In this document: positions 21,565 through 34,627 of the stretch, piece after piece
How the letters are laid out: each line of letters starts with the position of its first letter
Numbering within the stretch: position 1 is the first letter of the stretch
Source: Neofusicoccum parvum
Taxonomy: Eukaryota; Ascomycota; Dothideomycetes; Botryosphaeriales; Botryosphaeriaceae
Assembly: GCA_020912385.1 (NCBI GenBank)
Contig: CP087213.1
Location: 620,001-684,000 of the forward strand
Reading direction: 5' to 3'
Length of the DNA stretch: 64,000 nucleotides
The notes under the pieces: generated by a model
The model's database searches: none
What the model was told of the DNA's origin: nothing
The model's input: the letters and a program-made list of their open reading frames with translations, nothing else
Translations under genes and position numbers: made by a program

Positions 21565-24500
21565 ATGGCGACCGAATACTTTTCGGATCAGGAGTCCTCA
21601 ATGGCAGCAACTTCGCTGCCAACGCCTACGGAAACTCCCTTCATGACTCCGCAGCCTTCGACGTCAAGACGCTCGTCTCGACATGGAACCCCTTCGTCTT
21701 TCGGCGACGCATCGCAGGCGTCACCGGCTCCACCGCCCTCTGATTTCACCTCGGATGACCCCACCAATGACGAGAACATATCCAGCTTGGATCCGCGCCG
21801 ATTTACGCCAACGTTGCAGGCTAATCTTGTCGCCGAGATTTTGAACCTGCGGCGGGAGCTCGACTCAAAGCACCGCGTCATTGAGGACCTGGAAACCCAC
21901 CTGCACTCGACAAAGGAAGAAAACGAGATCCTTAACGACAAACTATCCACGAGCTTGAGAGAAAGCCGGTCCGCAAAACGCCAAATCCAGCAATTGGAGA
22001 CAGGAACGCTCTCTGCCCTTGAGGAGTTGGCCAAGGAACGCGACCAAGTCAAGGCTGACAATGAACAGCTGAAGAACAAGCTCGAAGCAACCCAAAAGAA
22101 GGCCAGGAGTGAGGGCGACGCATCTGACCGCACGCAAGACCTCTGGCAAAAGGACAAGGAGAGCTGGGAGAACGACAAGCGATCCCTGGAGCGCCGTCTG
22201 CATGTCACCGAAACCCGATTGAAGGTCGTCCTCGATGAGCTCGCAGCACAGCAAGCAGCTCTCGAAGATCAGAACGAGGGAGAGGTCCCGGGTAACAAGG
22301 ACGCCGTGAATGGTAACGAGAGTGATACCGCCAGCATTCAATCTTCACCAAAGAAGGGTCGACACAGGCGTAACCAGAGCAGCGGCAGCGTGCGGAGCTT
22401 TGGGCCCCGTGGATATCGAGCATCAGTCCTTACCATCGGTTCAGAGGCACACGCAAAGCTTTCTCATAGCTTGAGCCTAGCTGATGAGCTTGCCTTTGAC
22501 GAAGAAGACGAGGATCTGGATGAACTAGACATCGACTCGGACGACTACACGGAGCATGAGAATCGTGCACGGAAGCTAATGGAAGCCAGAGCATCGTCTG
22601 TTCCTGATGAAAAGGCCAGGAAGATGCTTGGTATCATGATTGAGGAGAGGACGACCCCGACCCCGAGCGAACCCGATAGAGATCAATATTCCTCCTTGGA
22701 CAACATAACATTGCGCGACGACATTCTCGACACGCTTCAAGAACCTAAGCGTCAAGAATCTTTGGAAACCATTGTTGACCCGAGGGCTGAGCCGGAGTCG
22801 CAGCCAAGAAGCGAGCCCAAGGTTGAACCAAGGCGTGTCGAGTACGTCGACACGGGTATTCAGCCGTCTCCTCCTCCATCCCCCAGAGTTACCGCGCAGC
22901 AAATCACGGCTGCGAGAAGCAGTGGCCATATTATGGCTGCCATGGATGTGGAAGCGAACCAGAGGAAGAAGCGTGTTTCAGCGCCTCCTGCCGAAACTCA
23001 GAGAGAAAAGGAATTGGCGTCTTCGCAGCGGAAGTCGGGGCTGATGGTCTCGACATCGTGTCAGACCCTAGGTCAGCCGTTGAGCCCCCCGGAGACTCCA
23101 ACGGTAGTCCTTCCGCCGCAGGAACCTGCGGCTCCTGAGCCGAAAGAGCCGCAGATGACATCGGCATCTACCCAGACTGAACCCCCGGTAGAATCCCAGC
23201 CTGCACCGCTGCCCGAAGTCAGAGTTGAGCCTCCCCAGTCTCCGCCACGGACATCGGTCCCTGCACCAATTTCCATTCCTCAGATCGCCATTCATCCTCC
23301 TGGGTCTACTCCTCCATCCCCGAAGCATGCTGTACTCCCTCCAAACACCAAGAGCGCTGCCTCCCAAACAGGTTCTGATCTGGCTGGCAACATGCGCGAC
23401 ACCTCGATGCAGACAGAGCCTATTAGGATCGACCAACGAATTGCCAAACTACCACCACACCTACTTCCCTCGGCCATCTCCTCGCAGCCAGGAACGCCGA
23501 CCAAGGAAGAGAAGAAGGTGCAGCCCGTGCTGGCTAAGCCCTTTGAGGAGAAGGGGAAGTCTCCCTTGCTTCCGTCCACGCAGGAGTTACTCAAATCAAT
23601 GCGGTCCACATCCGTCCAGGCCACTCAAGACAAGTATCCAGGTAACAACGATGACGGTCCGCTCACGCGTGAGGGTACTGCCGGCATAAGGCGACCATTC
23701 AGGACGAGCAGCTTGTTCGCCGGGTTTGACGGGGCGAGTTCCGATGAGGAGGCCGCGGGCGATGAGGAGGGATCGAGCGATGACGAGGAATACAGAGGTC
23801 ATGCAGTGGTCGTCAGGGCAGTCAAATACGGTCGCATGTTTGGCAAGCCTCCTACACCGGTGCCGGAGGAGAAGGAACCTAATTCGAAGCGGTCCTCTTA
23901 CGAGAAGCGCTCGTCCGTCGAGAAGCGACGCTCTGTCGAAAAACGGTCGTCCTACGAACGGCCCGCAAAGGTTGAGAAACCTGCTAGGACTGGATCACTT
24001 CGCAAACAGCCAAGCGTTCGTCGCTCTGCCCTGGTGCAGAGTGGTATCACTGCACACGACCACCGATCGCCCAGCCCAGCTCTCGGGGAGGCAAGTTCCA
24101 GCAAGACGCTTGCGAAGCCTAAGCCGCCGCCGTTCCCGGTGCCCACCAGGTCGAGTTCCAGAAAGGTGCCACTCAGCAAGAGCGAGGGTTCACAAAGCCC
24201 GACTCCGCGCAGCGGTAACATGTTCTCGAGCCGTCGCTCGCGCCAGCAGCAGCACGCCAGACAGGATAGTCTGCGGAAGGTCCGCTCCGCAGCTGTCATC
24301 CGCCGCGATGGTCGCCAACGGAGCAAATCGCCGCCTCTGCCGCAATCTTCCCTGACATCCCCTGAAGACACGAACGATGTGCCGCCGCTGCCTCGCGATC
24401 GCGTTACCTCTCCATACCAAGCTTACGCTTCACGCCACCATGGCCGCCAGCCGTCCGTCGTCAGCACAGCAGTCAGTACGGCCGTCACGAACAGCAATCA

Positions 24501-25803
24501 GTCGGCAAGCTCTGTCCAATCGGTCAGCGTTGTGGACGCCATAGCAGCCACCATGGTCGGGGAGTGGTTGTGGAAATATGTTCGCGGTCGCAGATCGTTC
24601 GGCGTGGCTGATGCTGTAACACCGGAGTTCGGGAAGGATGACGGAACCGGGGGAAGTAGCGTCAGACACAAGAGATGGGTATGGATCTCGCCCTACGAGC
24701 GTGCTATCATGTGGAGCAGTAAACAGCCCACCTCTGGTACCGCGCTGCTCGGCAAGACGGGTCGCAAGTGTAAGTGATGGTCACCAATCTGACGCAGCGT
24801 TTACTGACTTCTCTTAGTACAAATTCAATCCGTCCTCGATGTCAAGGATGACACTCCTGCACCAAGAGGAGTCGGCGTCCAGCCCATCTTCAACCGGTCC
24901 ATCCTCATCCTCACCCCTGCCCGCGCCCTGAAGTTCACTGCGCCTTCAGCTGAGCGCCATTACCTGTGGCTGACCGCCCTCTCATTCCTCGCCCACTCCT
25001 CGCAAGCCGTACCTGACCTGAACCAACTCCCCTCCGCGCCCTCGGGAGAATCGGAACAAACCACCAAGCGGTCCACTGCCGCGCTTGGCCGTCGTCCCAT
25101 CACCAACTCAGTCCGCCTCGCGAAACAAAACCAAGTTGGTGCGAAGGGTTTTACAAACCGTGCCGAACCGATATACGAGGGCCAGACTTCTCAGTCGCCT
25201 GTCTCCGAAGCCGCAAGCCCGCCGGTCATCCCTCGCTTTCACGGTCGCAAGAGGAGTCTGACATCTCCGAGACAAGCGGCCATTCCGCCCCCTATCCCCG
25301 GCAACCCTTTCACTCGCAGCTTTTCGCACAACCACGCGGTGCACTCTTCGTCGGCTGTGCCGCCGCCGATCCCCACCGGAAACTATTCGTCGGCAGCTTC
25401 CAGCGTCGGCATGTCCGAAGTGTACTCGCCAGGAGGCGCCAACATTCCTCCGTCGGTGCCCAGCAGCATCTACAACCCAAGCCGGCGCACGTCCGAAGCC
25501 AGCAGCAGCGCGGCCACTGCGTCGGGGACGCGTCGTGAGTTCTTCGACGCAGCCGCCGGCACGGTGCGCATGGAGGCGTTCGTCGAACCGCGCCTCAGCC
25601 AGGACAGCCGCTTTCCAGGTGGCGGATTCCCGGGCCTGGCGCCGACCTTCAGGGAGAAATCCGCTGCGCGGCAGTATCGCAAGAATAGCCAGTGGAGCGT
25701 GAAAAGCGGGACTACGGGATCGGAAGTGGGCAGCAGGGCGCCGAGTCAAGCGAGTGGCAAGTACTCGGGCGAACAGGGAAGCGATCTGTTCAGGGGCTTT
25801 TAG
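21565..25803 (+). CDS. Num1/ApsA-type coiled-coil and PH-domain cortical protein
   Basis: Two exons, 21565-24769 and 24818-25803 (48-nt intron, GTAAGT/TTAG), give 1396 residues. A long coiled coil lies at about 87-240 (LVAEILNLRRELDSKHRVIE onward). It is followed by acidic, Pro-rich and Ser-rich disordered regions. Around 774-800 is a run of near-repeats of the type K-R-S-S-(Y/V)-E. The C-terminal PH domain spans about 996-1131, beginning MVGEWLWKYVRGRR, with HKRWVWISPYERAIMWSSKQ, FNRSILILTPARALKFTAPS and RHYLWLTALSFLAHSS, the pattern of the Mcp5/Num1 PH family. A Ser-rich tail follows. Such proteins bind phosphoinositides at the plasma membrane and anchor dynein or nuclei, as in Num1, Mcp5 and Aspergillus ApsA. 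It could be a paralogue rather than the true ApsA orthologue. Confidence 0.82.
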
Positions 25804-28000
25804 TAAGCGAGATCGAAATGCAGCTGATGAAGGATGAAAAGGAAGAGATGGTTTATTTGATGTCTTGGATTTTGATTGCACGGATTTCGCTCTGGAACCT
25901 GGCGGATACGACGACCACGGTTCGGACGCCACCACCAACGTTCACCACGGCACAATACGCTCCTTTACGGCAGAACGTGTCTCCTATTTCTCGATTCACG
26001 TACCGAACGTTTTGGCATACGACGCTCGGTACCTCACCCTCCCTCGTGTCTCTGTCTCTCCTGTTACGCGGCTCCGCAGCGGATCGCCAGAGTTGAGCTC
26101 TGGAATGAAGCACACGAGTGCAGCATGGGCCAGACGGCCACCAAATTTTCCTACGGCGTACCTACAGTTTCGCAGTCTTTGATCGTTCTGCGCACAGGAA
26201 AGAAAGACCGTAAGACGGCTTTGACATGCTTGACGCTGCATGCCGCCCTCGATCAGTCTTGTCTTGATTTTCCGTTAATCTCTTACTACATCGGGCGTCA
26301 CAGGCGCAGTTGCTACTACCAATGTTTTGTTTGTATTGTTGCATCCTCAACCCAGGGACACCTCTACTTAATTCTCTTCTACTCGTCCACTCGCGACGCG
26401 AATACTCTCGCCCCGTTCTATACCCTTCTTGCAGCAGACCACTTGTTTATACCCAAACCCGATATATTACAGACTTGTAGTGTCTTTTGTATATTCCCAA
26501 CATCTCTTCTCGCCTATCGCCGATACAAGGGCGGGATCTTGTGCTCGGGGCAATTTCTTTTCAAAGGGGGAGTTTCATCATATTTCTGCTTTCTGGGGTC
26601 GAGGTTTCGGCTTGTTTTGAGTTGCTGGATCGGGGGTCAAAGGGACCTCCCAGGATGTCAGGAAGGGAAGCCATAGGAGATGGTCCTATTGGAATAGGCT
26701 GGTTGGGACACGGAAGTCATGATGTGTGTATGGGAGTGTACTATCTCGCTAGCTCTGGATTCAACGGGCTATGCAACAACAGGTTTCGGCCAAATCGAAT
26801 ACGTCGTGGTTGAGAAATGGGAACGTATATCAGCACCCCGTTAAGATGTGCATGCACCCTTGTCCGCTCCGCGAACCTTAAATACCTGCCGCTTGCGCCT
26901 CAGCCTCGGCTCGTTTTTTTTCTTTTTCCCCTCCATCTCTCGTGATACGGGCGGATGGTGTTTAGGGAGACTCTGCTCATGCTAAGACCGGGAAGAACAA
27001 GAACGGCTAGTGGTCGTTTAAGGTATGCACGTCCTTGGCCGCCTTGTTGGAAGGGGAGAGAAGGGAATAGACAGGGACTGGGGCATGAGGCGGCGGAGAC
27101 GGGGGTTCATCTTCCAATCTACCTGCCGCAGATTTGCCTGCCCCCCCCCCTGCGCCGCTGCGTCGCGGACGCCGCGTTCCCGGGCGCGACGATTGGGCGG
27201 GGATTTCCTGATTATTTTCTCGAAGGGCCGGCCCTGATTAAGGAGGGAATTGACTTTTGCGGCTGAGCGGCTGGCTGTTGGGTGGTGGGGCGCCTGTGCG
27301 GCCGCCTTCCTGTCGTCGTCGGAGACGTCCAACTGCCGGCGATCAGGCCGGTTGAGGCAACGGGGATCGCACGTATGCACGCACGCACGATCACCCGCCC
27401 CTGCTCTGGCCCATTGAGATTCGCTGTGGGGTACGATGGGTCTCTGCGCGCGGCACTGCATGCCTTACCTCTGACGCCGTCGGTGCTTGGCGGCCTGGAC
27501 GGGCGAGCCGTTCGCATTGCCGTCGCAGCGGGTTTTTCTTCATGCTGCACTTATGTCGGCATTCCGTGGTTGATGGAACTTGTGCGTGTATGCGCATATG
27601 CACGTGCCGTTGAGCCTCGCCCCCGTTCTGCGTGCATGGTAGCGTTTCGGGTGTCCCGAGCAAGCAAGGCGGCACCGCGACACCCTCCTCGTTGCCCATC
27701 TGCCGCGATCAACGAGGAGGTGACGGTGTGGTTTCAGCGAGCCGCAGATAGCTAGTGGTGGCGTGTCCATTTTTCTTTTTTTCTTTTTTTCCCGCTGTCT
27801 GCTTTTCGACACAACGGCAAAAGTTTATAGGGAGGATGGCGTTGTCGATCTCTCGTACCGGCGTCGATGTGGGGCCGACGCGGGTCTGGATAAGGAATTT
27901 GTTGCGGTGCAACAGGTAGGATTACCCAGTGGCTTGGATGAGAGTTGTGATCGATCGTCGCGTTGCCGAGGTTGGAACCCATAAGAAGACCTTCTCCGCG
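25804..28000. other. Intergenic region, no gene recognised
   Basis: 3' flank of the PH-domain gene and further non-coding DNA. A frame on the plus strand (25876-26676) is long but starts at a non-ATG codon and has no family features. A ten-C run lies near 27143 and T-rich tracts near 27770-27790. Confidence 0.4.
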
Positions 28001-28649
28001 GGAAGTATATATACTTTAATAGCGTGGTAGGGAACCATAAGAGGACGGGTTACTGGATTAGGGAAGAGGAAGTGCTATCACCAACATTTAGCTATAGAGT
28101 TACCTAAGAGGTTCCTCTCAAAAAGCTGTCTTGACTTGGTTTATCAGAAGACGCTAAGTGTTTCCTCCAACATTTACATGGTATGTTTGGAGTTATGGCG
28201 GTCCGTCGAACTTTCCGTGGAGCAGGCTCGGAATAGTTCTCTGGGTTCGCAAGTACGCCTTCAAATCGAAGCCAAGAAGGTGATAAAAACTCAGCAGAAG
28301 CTCAATGTACCGTAGTCCTTTCTGATCTATCTGGCTTTCAGTGGACAGTTGTGAGACGAGTCTCGAATCCCCAAACTTGAAAAATATGAATCTACTGAGA
28401 GGATAGAATTGTATTGATTCGGAGTAGGCGCAGTCAGTCCGGAGGCCAGTTGAACCATCCTCTAAAGGAGAAACTTCTCTATGATCTCTTCCAAGGCGAT
28501 GCTGGATACGGCGGATGTTTTTGATCATCACCATCGCCGTCTTCGCTTTCAATTATTACTTGCACGAGCTATACCAGCCAGCTATGTTCTGTAGCATAAG
28601 CTGAACCTCAGCCGAGCCGTTACAGCACCAGTATCACTTATATATGCTT

Positions 28650-28711
28650 AGTCCGTGAAGTGTTGGAACAAGAACATACTCCTCGCATAGACAGTTAAAG
28701 CATTCGTCTGA
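28650..28711. repeat. Dispersed inverted repeat, decayed copy D (one arm)
   Basis: AGTCCGTGAAGTGTTGGAAC then, after a spacer, ACAGTTAAAGCATTCGTCTG. These match in order the outer arm (GGTCGGTT..AGTGTTGCAA) and inner arm (GCAGTTGAAGCATTCGTCCG) of copies A and C. No clear opposite arm remains. Confidence 0.5.
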
Positions 28712-29566
28712 TCACATATATGCCGTGAAAGATCAACCCCGTCTGAAGGAAGGCTCCACTTGGACATGAGGGTATGAATGAGTTTTGAACGGAGATTCAT
28801 TTAACGTGGCTAATATATGTACTCATGCTTACGATTGCTTTCTCTCTTACGAGGGCTCATTCCCGAATACCACGAAGATGTCACACACCTTCATACAAAT
28901 GTTGAGATAGCGTCGGCTCTCCAGGGTTAATATATCTGGTATGCATCTTCAAGAGCGTTCTCTGGCATTATTTAACAAAGCCCAGTGCAAAATCCACTTT
29001 TGCCCTTTCAATTCGGAAGTGTTGAGGGTTCATGAGGAAAATTTCTACGCGTTATGTGACTTGGTTATTCCATATAGTCCTGCACATGGCATCAGCTGAG
29101 CTTGGCTTCCTTGAATTGGGGAAATGACCCTTTCTTTTCTGCGCCGCAGCGACCTCCTGAGACTCATTGAGTGTAGATACCATCGGATCCGATTAGGCTT
29201 GCCTTCGAGCGTAAAACGCCTAGTTCTTCTATCATCTTCGCCCGCTGGAATAGGGACGTCATCCTGGCTATTTCGGTCTCAACAGGTTTACCTTTTCTTT
29301 GCATTTTTCTTTGTCATTCTCCAAGGGAGCATTACGGATTCCGGCATTATTGATCCCAGTTGCGTAACGAGAGGAAATCGTTAAGTATCGTAAGTACAAG
29401 GCCGTCAGCTTAGACGAGACGAGCTTCATTTGATTTTGTTGGATAATGGTTTCGTCTGTATTTCAGTTGTAAAAGAAAACAAATACGGGATGGTGTGTAG
29501 AGCGAGATAATATGATGTGATCTCTCAGCCTACTCCGGACCCCCCTTCACCCTCCTAATCACCGTC

Positions 29567-29911
29567 TCACTGCTCATCGTTGCCACCACCGACTGGCCTG
29601 CCGAGCTTGAACCAGTTCTCCGCAAACCTCAACGCATCTCTAAGCTTCTGATTCTGCCTGGGTTGCAGCCTCCGGGGTTGCTTGCCCATCGACACCGGCT
29701 CCACTTGCATGCACAGCAACTTCTGGATATCAAGATATCCAAGAATTTGGAAGATGGCATCTACAGGCATCAAGTCTACTTGCACGGCAAGTTTGGAGCA
29801 GTCAGATAGAGGCCCTAGACTTGTGATCAGCGCCAGAAGGAATCTTGACTGATGTGGTCGGGTCGGTGTGGTGGAGGAACGCGTCTCGGAGGACGGTGAG
29901 TTGGACGGCAT
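29567..29911 (-). CDS. Weak candidate ORF, hypothetical
   Basis: A 114-codon ATG frame in the gene-poor segment. The N-terminus is Ser/Thr/Pro-rich. The rest reads as a plausible folded helix-rich stretch (LAVQVDLMPVDAIFQILGYL, then KLRDALRFAENWFKLGR). I recognise no family, and an overlapping minus-strand frame upstream (30080-29802) could be either a 5' exon or noise. It may be a small gene, a gene fragment or chance. Confidence 0.2.
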   Translation of the reverse strand: MPSNSPSSETRSSTTPTRPHQSRFLLALITSLGPLSDCSKLAVQVDLMPVDAIFQILGYLDIQKLLCMQVEPVSMGKQPRRLQPRQNQKLRDALRFAENWFKLGRPVGGGNDEQ

Positions 29912-31330
29912 TAGCGTTGCGAGCGATGGTGAGTATGACGCGTCGGAGGACGGGAGCAGTGTGCTGGCATATGGACTGCGTGACAGTTAAAGCCACAGCG
30001 AGCCGATGAAGCACAAGCAATCGAGGTAAGTGAGGTCGACGAGGTATAGTCAGGTGAGGGACGACTAATACAGAGATCATGCTAAGAAGAAGTGTTCAAA
30101 AGAGGAAGGTCGAAAAAGAGCAAGAAGGACCTCACTTACCATCTGTGTTAGAATAATGGCTGGTGGAGCCGTAATAAAGAAGTTAAGAAGGTATACATCG
30201 TGATGTGCACACACAATGAAGGAAACTTTAAACCTCTCTCACAAACAGTAGGATTGTACTGACGCACTTGCTAGTAGAATATGGAGGGTCTAATGGGACA
30301 GGTATGCTCACATACAAATAGACTTGCCGATATGAGTCATATACCCACCAAGGCCTCCTTCCTTTCAAGATCCTGCAGCTGGAACGGGCCGTTTCCTGTA
30401 GCTGTTCATGACTGAAGCAAATAGACTACTCCCCTTTATTTTCCTTCCTGCACCCTACAACACGAGTCCGCAAGAAGTTCAAGCTATTGAAGAACTGGCA
30501 TGGCGTGTACCAGACACTAAACATCACAATTTAATCATAGGAGGGCAATATTAAGGTATCTGCAGAACAGAGTTCGATTATGCTCGAGGCAGGCGAGTAC
30601 TGTAGCTGGAGAGAGAAGAGCAAGAGAGCCTGCGATAAATGTAGCCTTGTGGCCGCGCGTTCATGCCTCAACGCGTCTAGTGCTTCAATATAGATTAAGA
30701 AGCAAAGTGCAGGCACCCTCGAGCTTCTCGTTGGCCCACTTGCGAGGCCAGACCCGGGACAGCTATTCGAGCCATCACCGCGCCGACAAGCACTCCAACA
30801 GCGACGAAGCATCCCGTCAAGCTCTGCAGCAACGACATCCAACAGCGAGTCGTGACGACCCAGCGAGGAGCCCCGCGAAATATGCGGCTGCTTGAAAGAA
30901 GTGTGGCCTGGGTCCTCCACCATCAAACCAACCATGTCCACCCCTAACCCCCATAGACCTGCACCCCGCACCTCGACCCTTAATAAGGGCATCGCGGACG
31001 CCAGCTGCCTCTACCTGAAGCTCGACGGCGGCGGCGGCGCCGTCATCGACTGCCGGTTCCTGTCCTCCCCCAGCAGATCCAGTACATACTACTCTCCACG
31101 TTCGCCGGCAGCGGCGCTCACGGCGACGACCGGGTGGCCGAGACGGCGACCAAGTACCGCGGCGAGTACGGGCGCGGCGCGGGCGAAGAGGAGGCGCGGA
31201 GAACGTGCCGCCGTCGGCTCGGGAAGATGAGGCAGAGGATTGAGGAAGACGCTGGGGATTGTCGTGCCGGAGGCGAGGGGCGGTGGAGGAGGATGGAGAG
31301 AGGGTCTCAAAGAGGTTCTCTCTCTCTCGC

Positions 31331-32599
31331 TCAGTCCAGGGCGAAGCGGCGCGAGGCCAGCATCTCGGGCGGCGGGGGAGCGGCGTGCGAGAGGCGCTCG
31401 AAGCGGTACGGGTCGTCGGGGTCCTGGGGGCTCTTGCGGCCGGTCAGGCCGAGCAGGTGCGGGCGGAGGCCGTGGCCGAAGTTGGCGATGCAGAGGATGG
31501 AGGTGACGAGGGTGAAGAAGACGAAGATCAGCGCCACGAATGCGAAGAAGAGCATTTCGTCCTTCATGATGGTTTTGGAGCGCCAGCCGTTGCCGCACAG
31601 GACGATGATGCGGCTGATCAGGTAGGCGACGGCGCCGGCGTAGACGACCTGTGAGGCGGGTCAGCGGGTGGGGGGTCACTGGAGGGGCCCGGGGACGTAC
31701 GATGGTGGCTGCGGTGCCGATGCGCGTCTCACGCCTGGTGAAGTAGGCGGACAGCAGGACCTGGACCATTGCGGCAGGAATGATGGCCATGGTGAGGGCG
31801 AACTCGGGCTGCTCGTAGTGCACGTCAACGAAGCCGTAGATTATGACGAAGGCAACGAGGAAGTAGAAGGACAGCTTCATCAGGACCAGGAAGATCTGCG
31901 GCGGGTCAGCAGTGGTGCGGGATGGGGCGCGGGGAGCGCACCTGGTAGACCAGATAGCGGGTCCGCAGGCTGGAGTCGGCGTTGATGTCCTTGTACAGCG
32001 CCCAGGCGAACTGGCGGTGGAGCTTGTATGCCAGGCCGCACATGGCCACGCTGCAGGCGCCAACAACAGCGATCGAGGCCATCAGGGCCGGGCGGATCAT
32101 CATCCAGACGTTCACGTCGAGCTTGACGAGCGGCTTGTTGTGCATGTCGCGGTTGGGCGGCAGCTCCTTGACGACATCCTCCACCTGCTGGTACTGCATG
32201 ACGGCGGCCACGCAGAGACACACATTGCAGATGCCCTGGGCAAACAGCTGGATGTTGTTCTGCGACAGTCAGCCTGGACGAGCTGGGAGAGAGGCGGAGC
32301 GGAGACGCAGGTACCTTGATGCGCAGCGAGTCCCACGAGAGCACAAACTGGTACAGGATGCCGAGCACGAAGACGGCAAAGGTGACGGGGATGGTGTACG
32401 ACCGCGGGACCTGGTAGACATTGGGGTTCACCCAGCGCAGATAGCGGTCGAGGACATAGCTGGCACGGAACACTGGTCAGCGCAGGGCGCGGCGGGCGCC
32501 GGAAGGGCACACTGACAGCTGGAGGGCGGTGTTCACGGCCGCCTGGACGGCGGTGGTGCCGAAAAAGGCCCACTCGCAGGTGGTTTGCGGTTTGTACAT
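31331..32599 (-). CDS. UPF0658 family multi-pass Golgi-type membrane protein
   Basis: Five exons, 32599-32517, 32459-32315, 32259-31942, 31895-31701 and 31648-31331, with four introns of 46-57 nt, give 352 residues. Eight hydrophobic segments are visible, for example EWAFFGTTAVQAAVNTALQL, IPVTFAVFVLGILYQFVL, MASIAVVGACSVAMCGLAY, FYFLVAFVIIYGFV and LFFAFVALIFVFFTLVTSIL, with a Pro-rich cytosolic tail. The layout matches the fungal UPF0658 family, one member of which was localised to the Golgi in fission yeast. The molecular role is unknown. I start at MYKPQTTCEW because the in-frame ATG at 32668 is immediately followed by a TATATATA run that looks like a TATA element. Exon 2 begins after GCCAG rather than the upstream CAG, which is the only acceptor that keeps frame. 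Confidence 0.8.
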
Positions 32600-34627
32600 G
32601 ATGGCGGTGATGCGACCGGCTGGCACCGGCGTGCTGGGGTAACGAGGCCGAAGATATATATAGGCCACACGTGCGTGGATACGAGCGATTCGCTTACCTA
32701 GTGCTGAGGACTAGCTCTGGACCGCTGCAAGCTTTGCGCGCGAACTCAGTCGGCGCGGATGATTCGACGAGACCGGGACGATCGTGGTGTGAGTGCGGCC
32801 GGCAGGGACTGCGGAGGCGGGCCGCGCAAGCCTGCGCGCAAAGAGGCATCCAGCCATCTGACCCAGAGTGTTGCAGATCGGAATGGCCGGAAAGTGGCCC
32901 CGTCGATCGTCCAGGCCGGCCGCTCCAAACAAACCCAGCTGCGCCTTCATCTTTCTCAATGGCAACCATCGCTGTGCAGCTGCAAGTGCTTGTCTTGTGC
33001 CACGTCACCGCCAGCCACTTGCTTTTCTGAGCTACACCGCACTTTCCCCGTTGATCCAGGTGCTTGTTGAACCAACCGACACCTCGAGTGAAGGGTAGTC
33101 TGTGTGTTCACACGACTGGTCCAGCTCAAAGCATGATGTGTTGCTCCGAATGCGGACCTGCCCTGGAAAGTATGCCAGATCTGTCGCCGTGCTTGGCAAT
33201 ATAGGTGGACCCTCATGTGTTTGTGGCGGTGGTGGCTATGTATAAACGGTAGATTGTTCACCCACCTACTTGCCTGATTCGGAGAGAACCGCACACATAA
33301 ACAGACAGCCTTGCACGTAACTACCCATGGCTTCTTTCTGTGCAACAGCCCTTGAGAAAGAGACACCACAGTCGAGCTCACACTCACAATTGCACAGAAG
33401 ATCATACTTGAGGTTAAGCCTACATCCATTCCTTCTTCTCGATTCGCAGTTATCGGCTGCCTACACGCTACGTTTGGAAAAGAGGAGGAAAAGAGCTTGG
33501 GAAGAGTGGGAAATGGGAATCAAAATGAGCACGGAATCGAGTCGGCAAAGGAAAAGAATCGCTGGCCTCCCACTTTCGCTTTTTGTCCCGTGTGCAGTCG
33601 CACAAGAGCAGGCAAACCCCGCAGAGATGAGAACCACTTGACTGTTCCACCAGCTTTGCCCACCGGGGTTTCCTTTCCTCTCTGCCCCTCACCCTCTGAT
33701 ACAAAGGGCGAAAGAAAGAGTGGAAGGGAAGGTGAATTTCGCCTTTTTCTCGAGAAAAGAAACGAAAATTCGAATAGGGGTTAAAAACATTGACTGTTTA
33801 AATTCGCAGCCCGCCAGGGCTGTGACGCGGAAAAGTCTCGCTCGTGCATGAGTGAAGGCTTGTCCGCAAGAAAGAGCTGCATAAAAAAAAAGAGTGGATG
33901 ATCACTTCTGTGGAATGAGGTTGGACATCTTGCAATCCACAGAGATCAGAGAAAAGAAGAAAATCAGAAAGCAAAGAAGCGAGTGTCAAAAAGATCCCTC
34001 CGATCTCCGCCGCTGCTGCCACGCATATGTTCGCAAACACATTATACACTTATACACTGGTGTTTGAGGAGAAGAGTTTCCAGTTGTCGAATCGTGCCTC
34101 TTCTCCTCCACTGGATGGGCTCGGTCCGGTGGTGGGTTGTTCGGTTCGCCGTCGGGGTATTAACATGAAAAGAGGAAGTTAAAGAGCAAAAGGGCCCGAA
34201 TGCTGACGGCGATTGACGGATGATGACGGAACGGCGCATTCTCCCAGACGAGTGGTTTCGTTTCAGATACACCTCGTGTTGTTGATGCGAAAGGGGTGAT
34301 GCCGCCGAGATATTAAAGTGTCTTCGTGTCGCGTCGTGTCGTCGTCATCGGACCGAGAATTGAACGCAAGAGCGCAGAGCAAAAAAAAAAGAACAGGAAA
34401 AAAGAGGCCGAGGTGGGCGACGCTGTACAGGCAGCAGCAAGCGAGGAGGTGTAGCTAAGCAGCCGATTTGCAGTCCAGCAATGCGCGCAAACATAGAGCA
34501 GAAAAAGTAAAGACTCAGACTCCGTGACCATCACTTATGTCGTAAGAAAACGTGCAATCCAACCTCCCATCTATAGTAGCACCGCCGGGGTCCCAATCAA
34601 GTACGGCTTCGAGCACGCTCTCTCAAA
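32600..34627. other. Intergenic region, no gene recognised
   Basis: 5' flank of the UPF0658 gene (TATA-like CCTATATATATC on the minus strand near 32655) and 3' flank of the SH3-protein gene. A-rich tracts lie near 33885 and 34381. No supported gene or RNA. Confidence 0.45.

Larger units (their letters stand above)
28001..31330. other. Gene-poor, partly AT-richer segment
   Basis: From about 28.0 to 30.7 kb the DNA is visibly richer in A and T than the rest of the window (many TATA/ATAT words). It holds only weak frames and one decayed repeat copy (D). It could be an old transposon relic or simply relaxed intergenic DNA. I found no transposase, reverse transcriptase or terminal repeats. Confidence 0.4.

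Noticed and set aside
25876..26676. 266-codon plus-strand frame after the PH-domain gene
   Set aside because: Begins at a non-ATG codon, has erratic Cys/Tyr-rich composition with no domain, and lies in the expected 3' untranslated and intergenic DNA.
32600..32668. Alternative ATG at 32668 for the UPF0658 gene
   Set aside because: The extra 23 codons are encoded by a TATATATA-containing stretch that is more likely a core promoter. The membrane protein starts naturally at MYKPQTTCEW.
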